Origin: Planctomyces sp.
GTDB lineage: Bacteria > Planctomycetota > Planctomycetia > Planctomycetales > Planctomycetaceae
DNA length: 40,534 nucleotides
Direction: 5' to 3'
Assembly (NCBI GenBank): GCA_005798445.1
Contig: SYJG01000338.1
Location: 1-40,534 of the forward strand
Shown: in pieces, positions 1 through 8,455 of the stretch
Numbering within the stretch: the first letter of the stretch is position 1
How the letters are laid out: each line of letters starts with the position of its first letter
Notes under the pieces: model-generated
Told to the model about the DNA's origin: nothing
Databases searched by the model: none
The model's input: only the letters and a program-made list of their open reading frames with translations
Made by a program: the position numbers and the translations under genes

Positions 1-561
1 CACCGCGACGTCTTCAACATCCTGCTGCAACTACTCGACGACGGCAGGCTGACTGACGGCCACGGCCGCACAGTCGATTTCACAAACACGATCGTCGTGA
101 TGACCTCGAACATCGGCAGCCAGTCGATCATGGAATTGGCCGAGGGGCGAGCGCTGAGCGGCGAGGGACTCAACAAAGAAATCAACCGCCGCGTGATGGA
201 CTCGCTGCGACGTGAGTTCCTGCCGGAATTCCTCAATCGCGTCGATGAGGTCATCGTCTTCCATCCGCTCGGCCGCGCCGAGATTCGCCAGATCGTCGAT
301 CTGCAACTCCGCCGCCTGGCAAAGCAACTCGACGAGAACGGTTTCGGTTTTGAGATCACCGACGCCGCGAAAGATCAGCTCGGCGAAGAAGGCTACGACC
401 CGGCGTATGGTGCTCGGCCACTGAAGCGAGTCATTCAACAGCGATTGCAAAATCAACTCGCCAACGAGTTGCTGTCCAGCCGCTTGCCGCCGGGCTGCAA
501 GATCGTGATCGACGTGAACGAGGGCGAGTTCGTGTTCGACCACAAGGCTTCTGATTCGTAA
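1..561 (+). CDS. clpB: ATP-dependent chaperone ClpB, C-terminal fragment
   Basis: This is the 3' end of a gene that begins before the window; 186 codons remain, in frame from base 1 to a TAA stop. ClpB is the cytoplasmic AAA+ disaggregase that works with DnaK. The fragment starts just after the expected Walker B of the second nucleotide-binding domain. It carries the sensor-1 segment (VVMTSNIGS), the arginine-finger segment ([12 protein letters not shown]), and the small D2 domain with sensor 2 ([15 protein letters not shown]). These match ClpB/ClpC D2 closely. ClpC is the main alternative, since the distinguishing middle domain is outside the window. The gene converges on the PSD1 gene; the gap holds a perfect 28-bp inverted repeat. 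Confidence 0.9.
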   Translation, partial: HRDVFNILLQLLDDGRLTDGHGRTVDFTNTIVVMTSNIGSQSIMELAEGRALSGEGLNKEINRRVMDSLRREFLPEFLNRVDEVIVFHPLGRAEIRQIVDLQLRRLAKQLDENGFGFEITDAAKDQLGEEGYDPAYGARPLKRVIQQRLQNQLANELLSSRLPPGCKIVIDVNEGEFVFDHKASDS

Positions 562-647
562 CAGGTACATTCGGCATTGCGAAAATAACGCCACCGGGGC
601 AAGGGGACTGTCGTTTTATACTTCGCGCGGGGAATCATGAGAGATTC

Positions 648-723
648 GGCGAGCGGCAGGGCGTCAGCCCTCCGAGGCAGAGCAAATGGAATCACTCGGA
701 GGGCTGACGCCCTGCCGCTCGCC
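648..723. repeat. Palindromic element, family 1, intergenic copy
   Basis: Two perfectly complementary 28-nt arms (648-675 and 696-723) flank a 20-nt loop. The arm core reads GCAGGGCGTCAGCCCTCCGA. It sits between the convergent clpB and PSD1 genes, where the hairpin could end transcription from both sides, although no T-tract follows. The left arm plus about 30 nt upstream (617-665) recurs in reverse orientation at 26940-26990, and a related element lies inside the PSD1 gene at 2639-2716. Confidence 0.85.
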
Positions 724-839
724 AAAAACATCTCATTCGAGACCGCGTGGGGTATAGCGGCGGGGTCCGGAGACCCGCGCCGAACTCGGCGACGATGACC
801 TCGGAAGCAAGCCATGCCACCCGCAGACAAGAGACACGC

Positions 840-3800
840 TCAAGGGACATAGATGAATTCCTTGAGGTTGAAAATGCTGTGCGCCACGTCTTTCCAGACG
901 GCTTGGCTCGTAAGTACCTCGGCCGGTGGAACACCGTGAAGTTCGGCGATCTGCTCGACCGCTTGCTCGAAGCGAGTTTGCTCTTCCGGCGCGAGCGCAC
1001 GTTGGCACGCGGTCCCGAACATCGTTTGCAAGCGTTCCGCGACCGATTTGTGCGAACGAGTGATCAACCGCTGCGCCCAGACTTCGGCTTGTTGCAGCAC
1101 AAACGGATCGTTGAGCAGCGCGAGCGCCTGAGCCGGAACGTTTGTGACGTCGCGGCGGCCTTGAGTCACCTTGCCGCCGGGGAAGTTGAACGCTTCGAGA
1201 AACTTCGGGCCTTCCATCAGATTGTTCTTGATGTAAATGCTGCGGCGGCCGTGACCGTCCAGCGGGCCGGCAAAGAGGCGGCGATCGGCATAGTCCTTGT
1301 CTCGGAACGGCTGCACGCTGGGACCGAACAGCGTGCGATCGAGTCGGTCGCTCGCGGCCAGCATCGAATCGCGAATCGCCTCGGCTTCCAATCGTCGAGC
1401 CGGATAATGCTGCAACAACCGGTTCTGCGGATCGACTTCCCGCGATGCGGCCGACGGTTGATTCGACAACTGAAACGTCTGCGTCAGCACGAGCGACCGG
1501 ATCAACTTCTTCATCGACCAGCCTTCGGCCACGAAGCGAGTCGCCAGATGATCGAGCAGCTCCGGGTGCGACGGCAGTTCGCCGACATGCCCGAAGTCAT
1601 CGACCGTCCGAACGAGTCCCGTTCCAAACAAGTGATGCCAGACGCGATTCACGATGACTCGCGCCGTGAGCGGATTACTCGGACTCGCGATCTGATCGGC
1701 GAGTTCCAGCCGCCCGCTGCCGGCTGTCACGAATGGATCGCGCGAGGCGGACAGCACTTCGAGGTATCGTCGCGGGGCGACTTCTCCCGGCCGAGTGACG
1801 TCGCCGCGGCCGAAGATCGGTTGATCGTAGGCCTGACCCGATTCGCCAACTCCCGCGACGACACGCGGCAGAGCGAGTTGTGCTTCGGTCTGCCGGTATT
1901 CCTTTGCCAACTCGGTCAATCGCGGCGAAGAGCCGACTTGATTGGCGAGCAGTTCGCGTCGCAGCAATGCGTCGAGCCACCGAGCATCCTCGTCCGTCGC
2001 ACGATCCTCGGCCCAAGCTCGCAGTACAGCTTCGATGACAGCGACATATCGAGTCGAAATATCGGCGAGAGACGTCGGCTCATCTCCGGTGAACAACGGA
2101 CGCAGATGCGACACTTCCGCTCGCGGCGGTTCCGGACCATCGTGCAGCACGACACGCGTGATGCCGAAGTACGACCGCGGATTCTCGGCCGCCTTGTCCC
2201 ACGGCAATTTGTAGTTCTCTTTGTCGCCTCCCAGTGCCGAAAGCTGATCGGGAAACTTCGGGTTGTCGAACATCGTCATCAGCTCGGCATACGTCCGCAG
2301 CGAGTCGCGGTCGTCAGGAGGCGAGAAGGTCTCCCAATGCAGATCGGCCGAGGTCAACGCTCGGTAGTTTTTGTAGTTCAACTGACAGTTGTTCGAGACC
2401 AACCGCACCGCGCTGCTCCGCTGGCCGAGCACTTGAAAGCTGATGTTCTTCTTGCCGAGCGGCAGGACCGGCGAGCGAAGTGTGCCATTGAGTTTGTCCG
2501 ACAGCGCGTGCGTGAAACAGCCGGCCGGCAACACCGCGCGAACGAGCGCGTCGCCGTCGGGATGCATCGCGAAATCGCCGCTGCGCCCCGGATTGTTTCG
2601 CAGCGCTTGCCCGCCGATCTGCCAACCATTTGCTTCAAGCGAGCGGGGCGGCGTCAGCCCCCCGGTTTTTGCGAAGTTGACTGAAGAGACCGGGGGGCTG
2701 ACGCCACCCCGCTCGCCTGAAGAGAGGGAGTAGTCGCCGAACGTCTCGAACTGCGACCGGTTGAATTCGATTCGATCACGGTCCTCTTTGGCATACCGGT
2801 CGGCCAGCTTCTGCCACTCCGCCGGGACTGCGGCGGGATCGGTCATCGTCGCGGTGACGAGAACTCGCAACGGCTCGAACGGATCTTCGAGCGGCATCTT
2901 TTCGGCGGCCAGAACGGCGATCCATTTTTCCAATTGCTTGGCATCCAAGCCTACCGCGAGTTCCGCAGCGTCGGGTCGGTTCGCGCGTTTCGCGATCGCC
3001 GCTTGCAAGTACCGTGCGAACTGTGACGTCTCTTGCGACCAGACAGCAGCGAGCTCCTTACGCAGTTCCTTCTTCAACTCCGTCAGCCGTTGTGTGAGCT
3101 TCGCGTTGACGTCGGGCGCGTCGATGCAGTGACTCACCAGCCGCGAGCTGCGCAGGATGCCGAGCATCCCGTAGTAGTCCTGCATCGAGACCGCATCGAG
3201 TTTGTGGTTGTGACACCGAGCACACGCGACGGTCGTCGCTTGAAACGCCTTCGTCAGCGTGTCGATCTGATTGTCGATGATGTCGTAGCCCAGCGACGCC
3301 AGGCTGATGCAGTCGTCGTGATTGACCTCGCCGAAGCGGTAAAAGCCGGTGCCAATGATCGACTCGTTAAAGCGTTCGGTGGGATGCAGGCGAGCTCTGT
3401 AGGGTGGGTCGAGTCCGCGAGACCCACCAACGGCAGTTGCGCGTCCATCGCTAGTGGTGGGTCTCGATGACTCGACCCACCCTACGGGAAGCAAGTCCCC
3501 CGCGATGTGCTCGCGAATGAATTGGTCGAACGGGATGTCGGCGTTGAAGGCCCGGATCAGGTAATCGCGATACCGCCAGGCGTGATGGACTTCGTAGTTC
3601 CACTCATTGCCGTGAGTCTCGGTGAAACGAACGACGTCCATCCAATGCCGCGACCATCGCTCACCGAAGTGCGGAGAGTCAAGCATTGAATCGACGAGCT
3701 TCTCGACCGCAACACGGGAGGGCGAGGCTCCCGCAGAGCCGCCATCACGCACGCACTCCGCAACTTGTTCGGATGTCGGCGGCAGCCCGGTCAGCACGAG

Positions 3801-4409
3801 GCTCAATCTGCGGACGAGCGTTCGCGGATTGGCTGGTTCAGCGGGCGTGAGTCCCTGTTGCTCCATTCGCGCGAGCACAAAGCGATCGACGGCATGATCG
3901 GACCAACCGGCCTGTTTTGGTTTCGGGACTTCCACGTTCTGCACCGGTTGCAAGCTCCACCAGCGAGCGCGAACGCGCATCGTCTCTTCCCACGAGTCAG
4001 CGGCCTTCGCGGGGACCGGCTTGTCGCGCGGATCGGGTGCTCCTCGTTTGATCCACTCTTCGAGGTCCGCGATGGCCACCGCCGGCAGTTTCCCTTTCGG
4101 TGGCATCTTCAGGGAGTCGTCGGTGTACCGCACCGCTTTGATGAGCAGACTCTCGTCCGGCTTCCCCGGCACGATCGCAGCTCCCGAATCGCCCCCTTTG
4201 CGCATGCCGTTGCGGCTGTCGAGCAACAATCCGCCCCCCAACTTCTTGGCATCGGCCGCGTGGCACTCGGAGCAATGCGCAACGAGCAACGGTCGGATTT
4301 TCTTCTCGAAGAATTCGATGCCAGCGTCGTCCGCGTCGGCTGGACCTGGCGACAAGATCGCCGCGAGAGAGACGGCCGATAAAGCAACGAGGTTTCGCAA
4401 TGCGTTCAT
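840..4409 (-). CDS. PSD1 / DUF1549 / DUF1553 cytochrome-like surface protein
   Basis: This 1189-residue exported protein belongs to a family found mainly in Planctomycetota. In order: signal peptide (about 1-27), planctomycete cytochrome c domain with haem motif CSECH at 46-50 and a distal MPPKGKLP segment, DUF1549 (about 155-420) with a second CxxCH (CARCHNHK), and DUF1553 near the C-terminus (LTARVIVNRVWHHLFGTGL onward). The biochemical role of the family is not settled; polysaccharide breakdown has been proposed from gene context. The start is an ATG before a clear signal peptide, with no strong ribosome site. The frame carries two complete palindromic elements (3399-3485 and 2639-2716) and one short one (about 3716-3742). 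These insert low-complexity stretches such as GWVESSRPTT and SGERGGVSPP without breaking the frame. No DUF1501 partner is adjacent. Confidence 0.92.
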   Translation of the reverse strand: MNALRNLVALSAVSLAAILSPGPADADDAGIEFFEKKIRPLLVAHCSECHAADAKKLGGGLLLDSRNGMRKGGDSGAAIVPGKPDESLLIKAVRYTDDSLKMPPKGKLPAVAIADLEEWIKRGAPDPRDKPVPAKAADSWEETMRVRARWWSLQPVQNVEVPKPKQAGWSDHAVDRFVLARMEQQGLTPAEPANPRTLVRRLSLVLTGLPPTSEQVAECVRDGGSAGASPSRVAVEKLVDSMLDSPHFGERWSRHWMDVVRFTETHGNEWNYEVHHAWRYRDYLIRAFNADIPFDQFIREHIAGDLLPVGWVESSRPTTSDGRATAVGGSRGLDPPYRARLHPTERFNESIIGTGFYRFGEVNHDDCISLASLGYDIIDNQIDTLTKAFQATTVACARCHNHKLDAVSMQDYYGMLGILRSSRLVSHCIDAPDVNAKLTQRLTELKKELRKELAAVWSQETSQFARYLQAAIAKRANRPDAAELAVGLDAKQLEKWIAVLAAEKMPLEDPFEPLRVLVTATMTDPAAVPAEWQKLADRYAKEDRDRIEFNRSQFETFGDYSLSSGERGGVSPPVSSVNFAKTGGLTPPRSLEANGWQIGGQALRNNPGRSGDFAMHPDGDALVRAVLPAGCFTHALSDKLNGTLRSPVLPLGKKNISFQVLGQRSSAVRLVSNNCQLNYKNYRALTSADLHWETFSPPDDRDSLRTYAELMTMFDNPKFPDQLSALGGDKENYKLPWDKAAENPRSYFGITRVVLHDGPEPPRAEVSHLRPLFTGDEPTSLADISTRYVAVIEAVLRAWAEDRATDEDARWLDALLRRELLANQVGSSPRLTELAKEYRQTEAQLALPRVVAGVGESGQAYDQPIFGRGDVTRPGEVAPRRYLEVLSASRDPFVTAGSGRLELADQIASPSNPLTARVIVNRVWHHLFGTGLVRTVDDFGHVGELPSHPELLDHLATRFVAEGWSMKKLIRSLVLTQTFQLSNQPSAASREVDPQNRLLQHYPARRLEAEAIRDSMLAASDRLDRTLFGPSVQPFRDKDYADRRLFAGPLDGHGRRSIYIKNNLMEGPKFLEAFNFPGGKVTQGRRDVTNVPAQALALLNDPFVLQQAEVWAQRLITRSHKSVAERLQTMFGTACQRALAPEEQTRFEQAVEQIAELHGVPPAEVLTSQAVWKDVAHSIFNLKEFIYVP
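2639..2716. repeat. Palindromic element, family 1, in frame inside PSD1 gene
   Basis: Arms of 28 nt (2639-2666 and 2689-2716) pair with one mismatch around a 22-nt loop. The element lies wholly inside the PSD1 gene and keeps its frame. It encodes SGERGGVSPP on one arm and KTGGLTPPRS on the other. The core shares GGCGTCAGCCC with the intergenic element at 648-723. Confidence 0.85.
3399..3485. repeat. Palindromic element, family 2, in frame inside PSD1 gene
   Basis: Arms of 31 nt (3399-3429 and 3455-3485) begin and end with GTAGGGTGGGTCGAG and its complement. It lies in the DUF1549 region between AGDLLP and RLHPTERFNES, two blocks that are normally nearly adjacent in this family. Read in frame it gives GWVESSRPTT and GGSRGLDPPY. 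Confidence 0.85.
3716..3742. repeat. Short palindromic element encoding GSAGASPSR, inside PSD1 gene
   Basis: GGGAGGGCGAGGCTCCCGC forms a small hairpin. In the gene frame it encodes GGSAGASPSR between ECVRD and VAVEKLVDSML of the DUF1549 domain. From memory, similar GSAGASPS / REGEAPAEP strings recur in planctomycete genomes, which suggests a dispersed element; only one copy was seen here. Confidence 0.55.
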
Positions 4410-4464
4410 CAGAGGTTCTCAGCACTGCGGATCAAAGGGTGGGAGACAACAGGGCTGGGCATCG

Positions 4465-4553
4465 TAACCCGAAGCGCCAGCGAGGGCGAACGTTTTGTGG
4501 TCCGTCAATTTCGAAGTCACTGGAGGTTTCGCCCTCGCTAGCACTTCGGGTTA
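4465..4553. repeat. Palindromic element, family 3 (AACCCGAAGCGCCAGCGAGG), copy 1
   Basis: Imperfect 26-nt arms (4465-4490 and 4528-4553) begin TAACCCGAAGCGCCAGCGAG and end with the complement. The element fills the gap between the nitrilase gene stop and the PSD1 gene start, both on the minus strand. A second copy with the same arms is at 36801-36896. Confidence 0.85.
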
Positions 4554-4571
4554 TTTTCGGCGAGAGATCGC

Positions 4572-5450
4572 TTACACGGACGTGACGTCTCGCGAGCGGG
4601 GATGATCGACCAACTGGCCGCTATGGAGTTGGCCGCTCATCGCGGCGGGCCTCCACGGAGCGGGAGCGTCGAAGCAGCCGGGATCGAGCTTCATCTCGGT
4701 GACGAGCACTCCGGCACGATGTCGCGGCAAGCGACCGACGATCAGACCGTCGGGGCGAACCGCGAAACTCCCCCAGCACGACGGGCGGGCGGTGCTGTTA
4801 TTCGCGCTGATCCAGAAATGATTCTCGGCCGCTCGGCATTGCATGGTCGCCGGGACGATCGTCTTCCAGATGTTGTATTTCGGATCAGCCGCAACCGTCT
4901 TGCGAGCGTTGTGAAACGACTGAAACATCACCTCGACGCCAAGCTGCTTGTAGCCACGATACAGCTCCGGAAAGCGATAGTCGTAGCAGATGGCGACTCC
5001 GCAGGTGATCCCCTTCACTTGGAACGTCACGAAGCGGTCGCCCGGTGAATAGTGGCACAGATCGAGCGTCGTCTTCTTGCCGACGGTCCCCGTGCAAAAG
5101 CGTTTGTCGTAGCGATCGACCATCTGACCTTTCGGATTGATGACGTACACGCAGTTGTGCGGCTTGTGCTTTTCGTCCAACTGATGCGTCGAGCCGAGCA
5201 GCACCAAGACTCGATGTTGTTTGGCAGCGGCCATCACGTCGCGCGTCGCGTCGGCCAGTGCCGTCCAATCCAAATCGGCAATGCCGGGGAGATCAACGCC
5301 AGCATATCCGGACAACGCACACTCCGAAAAATGCACGACGTCGGCCGATTGCTCGGCGGCCTGAGCGATCTGCTTCAGCACCCAACGACGGTTATGCTCA
5401 ACTTGGCCTTCCACGGAAAACTGGCAGGTGGCAATGCGGAGCGATTTCAT
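4572..5450 (-). CDS. Carbon-nitrogen hydrolase (nitrilase superfamily)
   Basis: A 292-residue cytoplasmic hydrolase that would cleave a non-peptide C-N bond (amide or nitrile) in an unidentified small substrate. All three nitrilase-superfamily catalytic residues are visible: Glu43 (FSECALSG), Lys116 (DRYDKRFC) and Cys155 (CGVAICYDYRFPELYR). Length is normal for the family. I chose the ATG at 5450 because MKSLRIATCQF is the usual first strand; the frame remains open 25 codons further upstream but that part is unlike the family. It is divergent from the 402-residue gene at 5513, separated by 62 bp that should hold both promoters. The PSD1 gene follows on the same strand beyond a palindromic element. 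Confidence 0.88.
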   Translation of the reverse strand: MKSLRIATCQFSVEGQVEHNRRWVLKQIAQAAEQSADVVHFSECALSGYAGVDLPGIADLDWTALADATRDVMAAAKQHRVLVLLGSTHQLDEKHKPHNCVYVINPKGQMVDRYDKRFCTGTVGKKTTLDLCHYSPGDRFVTFQVKGITCGVAICYDYRFPELYRGYKQLGVEVMFQSFHNARKTVAADPKYNIWKTIVPATMQCRAAENHFWISANNSTARPSCWGSFAVRPDGLIVGRLPRHRAGVLVTEMKLDPGCFDAPAPWRPAAMSGQLHSGQLVDHPRSRDVTSV

Positions 5451-5512
5451 CGAACGAGACCTCCAGGCAACGAGTCTTGTGGCAGCGAGCGAGCAAGACA
5501 TACCATCGGCGC

Positions 5513-6721
5513 ATGGAAAAATCACTCGACCGCAAGTTGGCCGCGATCCATGCCGATCCCAGCGGCTGCAAGGAATTCATCATCGCGGACGCGAAGGACG
5601 CCGACATGGGCTTTTCCATCGGCGCTCCGGGCAAGTCGCCGGAACGGCACGACGGCGAAGTCCGCTTCAAGACGTTGGCTCAGTACCGCCAGCAGATCCG
5701 CGAGGTCATCGACCAAGGGGTCGTCGACATCGTGCTGATGTCGGCCAGCACCAGCGAAGTGCTGACGATTCAGGAGCGGCTATTCGACAACTCGCACATC
5801 ACCCCGGCGGCTCGCGCGAACGACGCGACCGACGTCCATATTCATCGGGGCGGCCGGATTCACACGACTCCCGCTCGGCCGTTTCGCACGGCGAGCCTCG
5901 ACCACATGCAGTGCGGGCATCTCGACTGCGAACCGTCAGAGCGAACGCTCGGCGTCGATCTCGGCCTGTACTCGGTGACGTTCAACAACCAGTTGGAGTT
6001 GGACATCGACGTGCTCAATCAGTTCAAAGAGTTCCGTGAGGAGTGCGAACAGAAACAGTTCCGCTATTTCCTGGAGATCTTCGACCCGAACGTCCCCGAT
6101 GCCGTCGCGCCGGATCAGTTGCCGGGGTTCATCAACGACGTGATCGCTCGCTCGCTGGCCGGAGTCACGAGTGCCGGCCGGCCGACGTTTCTGAAGATGG
6201 TCTATCACGGACCGCGCGCGATGGAGGAGCTCGTCCGCTTCGATCCGCACCTGGTCGTCGGCATCCTCGGTGGCGGAGCGGGAACGACGCTCGATGCGTT
6301 CCTGCTGATTCACGAGGCTCAAAAGTACGGAGCCAAAGTCGCGCTCTTCGGCCGCAAGATCAACAACGCCGAGCACCAACTCGCGTTCATCCAAATGCTG
6401 CGCTACATCACCGACGGACTGATCGAACCTCGCGAAGCGGTGCAGGCTTATCACGGTGTCCTGCAAGAATTGAAGATCTCTCCGCAGCGATCGCTCGACG
6501 ACGATCTCACGCTGCAAACCAACGTCATGAGCTACGGCGGAAGCGGCACGGTCATTAGCCTGCCATCGCCAACTGGCTTGACGAACGCCGGGTCCACGGC
6601 TGCACCAGAATTAGTCATTTCCGCCTCGACGAACGAATCTCCGAACTTCGCGAAAATGTCGGCTGGCGACCGGCTTCAGTATCACCAGGAACGGCTCAAC
6701 CGGCTGTTCGGCAAGAAGTAG
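5513..6721 (+). CDS. Conserved hypothetical protein, probable alpha/beta-barrel
   Basis: 402 residues, start ATG at 5513 (MEKSLDRKLAAIHADPSG). I do not recognise a named family with certainty. Alternating strands and helices, and the glycine-rich segment VVGILGGGAGTTLDAFLL followed by KVALFGRKINN, resemble a TIM-barrel aldolase-type fold with a phosphate-binding loop; this is inference. There is no signal peptide, so it should act in the cytoplasm. The divergent neighbour is a nitrilase-family hydrolase, which suggests a shared catabolic step. The last 60 residues look less conserved. Confidence 0.75.
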   Translation: MEKSLDRKLAAIHADPSGCKEFIIADAKDADMGFSIGAPGKSPERHDGEVRFKTLAQYRQQIREVIDQGVVDIVLMSASTSEVLTIQERLFDNSHITPAARANDATDVHIHRGGRIHTTPARPFRTASLDHMQCGHLDCEPSERTLGVDLGLYSVTFNNQLELDIDVLNQFKEFREECEQKQFRYFLEIFDPNVPDAVAPDQLPGFINDVIARSLAGVTSAGRPTFLKMVYHGPRAMEELVRFDPHLVVGILGGGAGTTLDAFLLIHEAQKYGAKVALFGRKINNAEHQLAFIQMLRYITDGLIEPREAVQAYHGVLQELKISPQRSLDDDLTLQTNVMSYGGSGTVISLPSPTGLTNAGSTAAPELVISASTNESPNFAKMSAGDRLQYHQERLNRLFGKK

Positions 6722-6739
6722 CCCGGCCCGTTCGGCAAC

Positions 6740-7550
6740 TCAAAGCAGCAGAGCGCTCCGAGACAGAGATTCCAGAGCCGGAGTCAGCCAGCGCTCGATC
6801 AGCTCGCGAATGGCGGCTGGGTCTTGGACGTGGTTGCCGTCTTGGTGCAGCAGAAGATCGCCAGACTGCACTTGCTGAGTCAGAGCTTCCAGCAAGTCGG
6901 CTCGGCGGCGCGTGCCATTCAGCAGGATCAGCAACTGACGCTGAAAATCGTCCAGCGGAACGGAGCCATGCAGCCGATCCGTGACGGGCAGTCGGGCTTC
7001 CGCCTGGGCGCGGGCCAAGGGTGACGCGGTGGGGGTCTCACCGATTGGCAATGTGAATCGGGGGCGAATGGTGCGCAGATCAACCTGTGATATGCCGTAG
7101 CAGCGAAACTAGGTCTCCGCGAGATGCAGCGTCGCGGGACTCATCGCGTCGGTTTGCACAGCGGACATGCAGCACCTACAAGAACACACCGTGGCACAGG
7201 ATGTAATCGAATGAATCGGCCGGCGCGTCGAAGGCCAAAATATCCTGATGGCGCAGCTCGACGTTCTTCAGTCCCGCCTGTTCGATCAACCGCTGCCCGT
7301 CTTGAATCTGGCGGCTCGACAGGTCGACTCCCAGAAACGTCCCTTCCGGAAATTGATCGGCGATCGGCAGCAGATTTCCGCCGCTGGCGCAGCCCAACTC
7401 CAAGACTCGCGCCCGCTCGATTGGCGATGGCGACATGCCGTGCAGAGTCGCGATCACCGCCAACCGATCGGGATGCGACTGCCGAAACGGTTGGCTCTTG
7501 TACGGGACGCGGTCATACGACGTGGCGACGAAGTCGGATATGTTTGGCAT
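6740..7550 (-). pseudogene. Broken methyltransferase copy (N- and C-terminal parts only)
   Basis: A close relative of the intact methyltransferase at 9734-11314 with the middle missing. The 5' part (7550 to about 7170) matches its first 130 or so codons, through the SAM motif (VLELGCASGGNLLPI) and CHGVF. There a TGG codon has become TAG. The sequence then jumps about 775 bp relative to the intact copy and resumes at MSAVQTDAMSPATL, where a second in-frame TAG replaces a Leu codon near 7110. The C-terminal segment then runs open to 6740. The deletion plus two nonsense codons make it non-functional as one protein. Confidence 0.85.
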
Positions 7551-7581
7551 AGGGCGAATGATCCTTCACAAACGTTGGCGG

Positions 7582-7998
7582 TCAGTCGGCCCAATTGACG
7601 ACATGGAGTCCGGAGACTGTGCGAAAGTGCCGCACGTTGCGAGTCACCAGTGTGGCTCGCTGGGCCAAGACGATGCTGGCGATGAGCAAATCGGCGTGAC
7701 CAATTTTCCGCAGGGATTTCGCCTGGCGCAGCCGATCAAACTGCTGAGCCGCCGAGGTGTCGAAGGGAATCACAATCACCTCCGCCAGTCGAGCCTCGGC
7801 GTCGTCCAAACGTTGCTGAGCAGTCTGCAACTGAATTCCATCCGCCGCCTTGAGCACAAAATCGAAACGGCCGCGAAGGACTTCAATCCGAGTGACGATC
7901 GTGATCGCGATGTCTTCTTCGGCGGAATCCAGACGGCGTTGAATTTGAGGATGCCCCAACATCAACAGAGTCAGCGTGTCGGTGTCCAAAAGAATCAA
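7582..7998 (-). CDS. PIN-domain ribonuclease toxin (VapC-like)
   Basis: 138 residues forming one PIN domain, a Mg-dependent RNase fold that is the toxin half of VapBC-type modules. The acidic residues are visible: Asp5 (LLDTDTL), Glu39 (TRIEVLRG) and Asp103 (GHADLLIAS), with the late TRNVRHF motif. The start is TTG at 7998, whose last two bases lie in the TGA stop of the upstream gene (TTGA overlap). A GGGAG sequence sits about 7 nt before it, so translation is probably coupled. The upstream gene is the likely antitoxin. The pair lies in the accessory island. Confidence 0.88.
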   Translation of the reverse strand: MILLDTDTLTLLMLGHPQIQRRLDSAEEDIAITIVTRIEVLRGRFDFVLKAADGIQLQTAQQRLDDAEARLAEVIVIPFDTSAAQQFDRLRQAKSLRKIGHADLLIASIVLAQRATLVTRNVRHFRTVSGLHVVNWAD

Positions 7999-8372
7999 GT
8001 CGATTCTCCCACCATCGGTCGACCTCGCTGTCGGTAGATCTCCGCGAGCATCGGCTCGACGGTCGGATCAGCCTTCCAGGAACCAGCGAGCGATTGCAAC
8101 GCGGCTTTTCCGGTGCGCCGAGTCTGCGGAGCCAACAGCCACTGTTGAATGGCCGACTTCAGAATTCGCCAGTCCTGCCCGACTCGCCGAGCCGGGAGGT
8201 TTTGCTCGTCGATCGCTTGCAACACCGCGACCTCGCTGACTCGCAGATACTCCGCCGCTTCCGCGAGCGTCAGCACATCGGCCGTTCCGTTGGTGGATCG
8301 AGCGAGCTTAGGAATGCCGGACGGGGATTTGGTCCGAGCCTTCTTGGACGACTTCGTCGCAGTGGCGGGCAT
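7995..8372 (-). CDS. HTH (excisionase-type) antitoxin
   Basis: 125 residues from an ATG at 8372. A basic, low-complexity N-terminus (TKSSKKARTK) leads into an excisionase/MerR-like helix-turn-helix (about 33-80: LTLAEAAEYLRVSEVAVLQA, ending in WRILKSAIQQWL). It overlaps the PIN toxin gene by the TTGA junction, so I infer it is the cognate antitoxin and that it autoregulates the pair. The frame is open a further 29 codons upstream, but MPATATK is the more natural start. Confidence 0.78.
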   Translation of the reverse strand: MPATATKSSKKARTKSPSGIPKLARSTNGTADVLTLAEAAEYLRVSEVAVLQAIDEQNLPARRVGQDWRILKSAIQQWLLAPQTRRTGKAALQSLAGSWKADPTVEPMLAEIYRQRGRPMVGEST

Positions 8373-8455
8373 GAGAATCACTCCGTGACTTGAGTCGTCG
8401 GCATTGTAATGGTGACCGAACCAATTCGTAGCCCGGACGCCTACGTCCGAACGAC

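Noticed and set aside
747-2684. Long plus-strand open frame of about 645 codons
   Set aside because: It is antisense to the PSD1 gene, rich in Arg and Gln, and has no domain. The minus strand has clear family motifs throughout.
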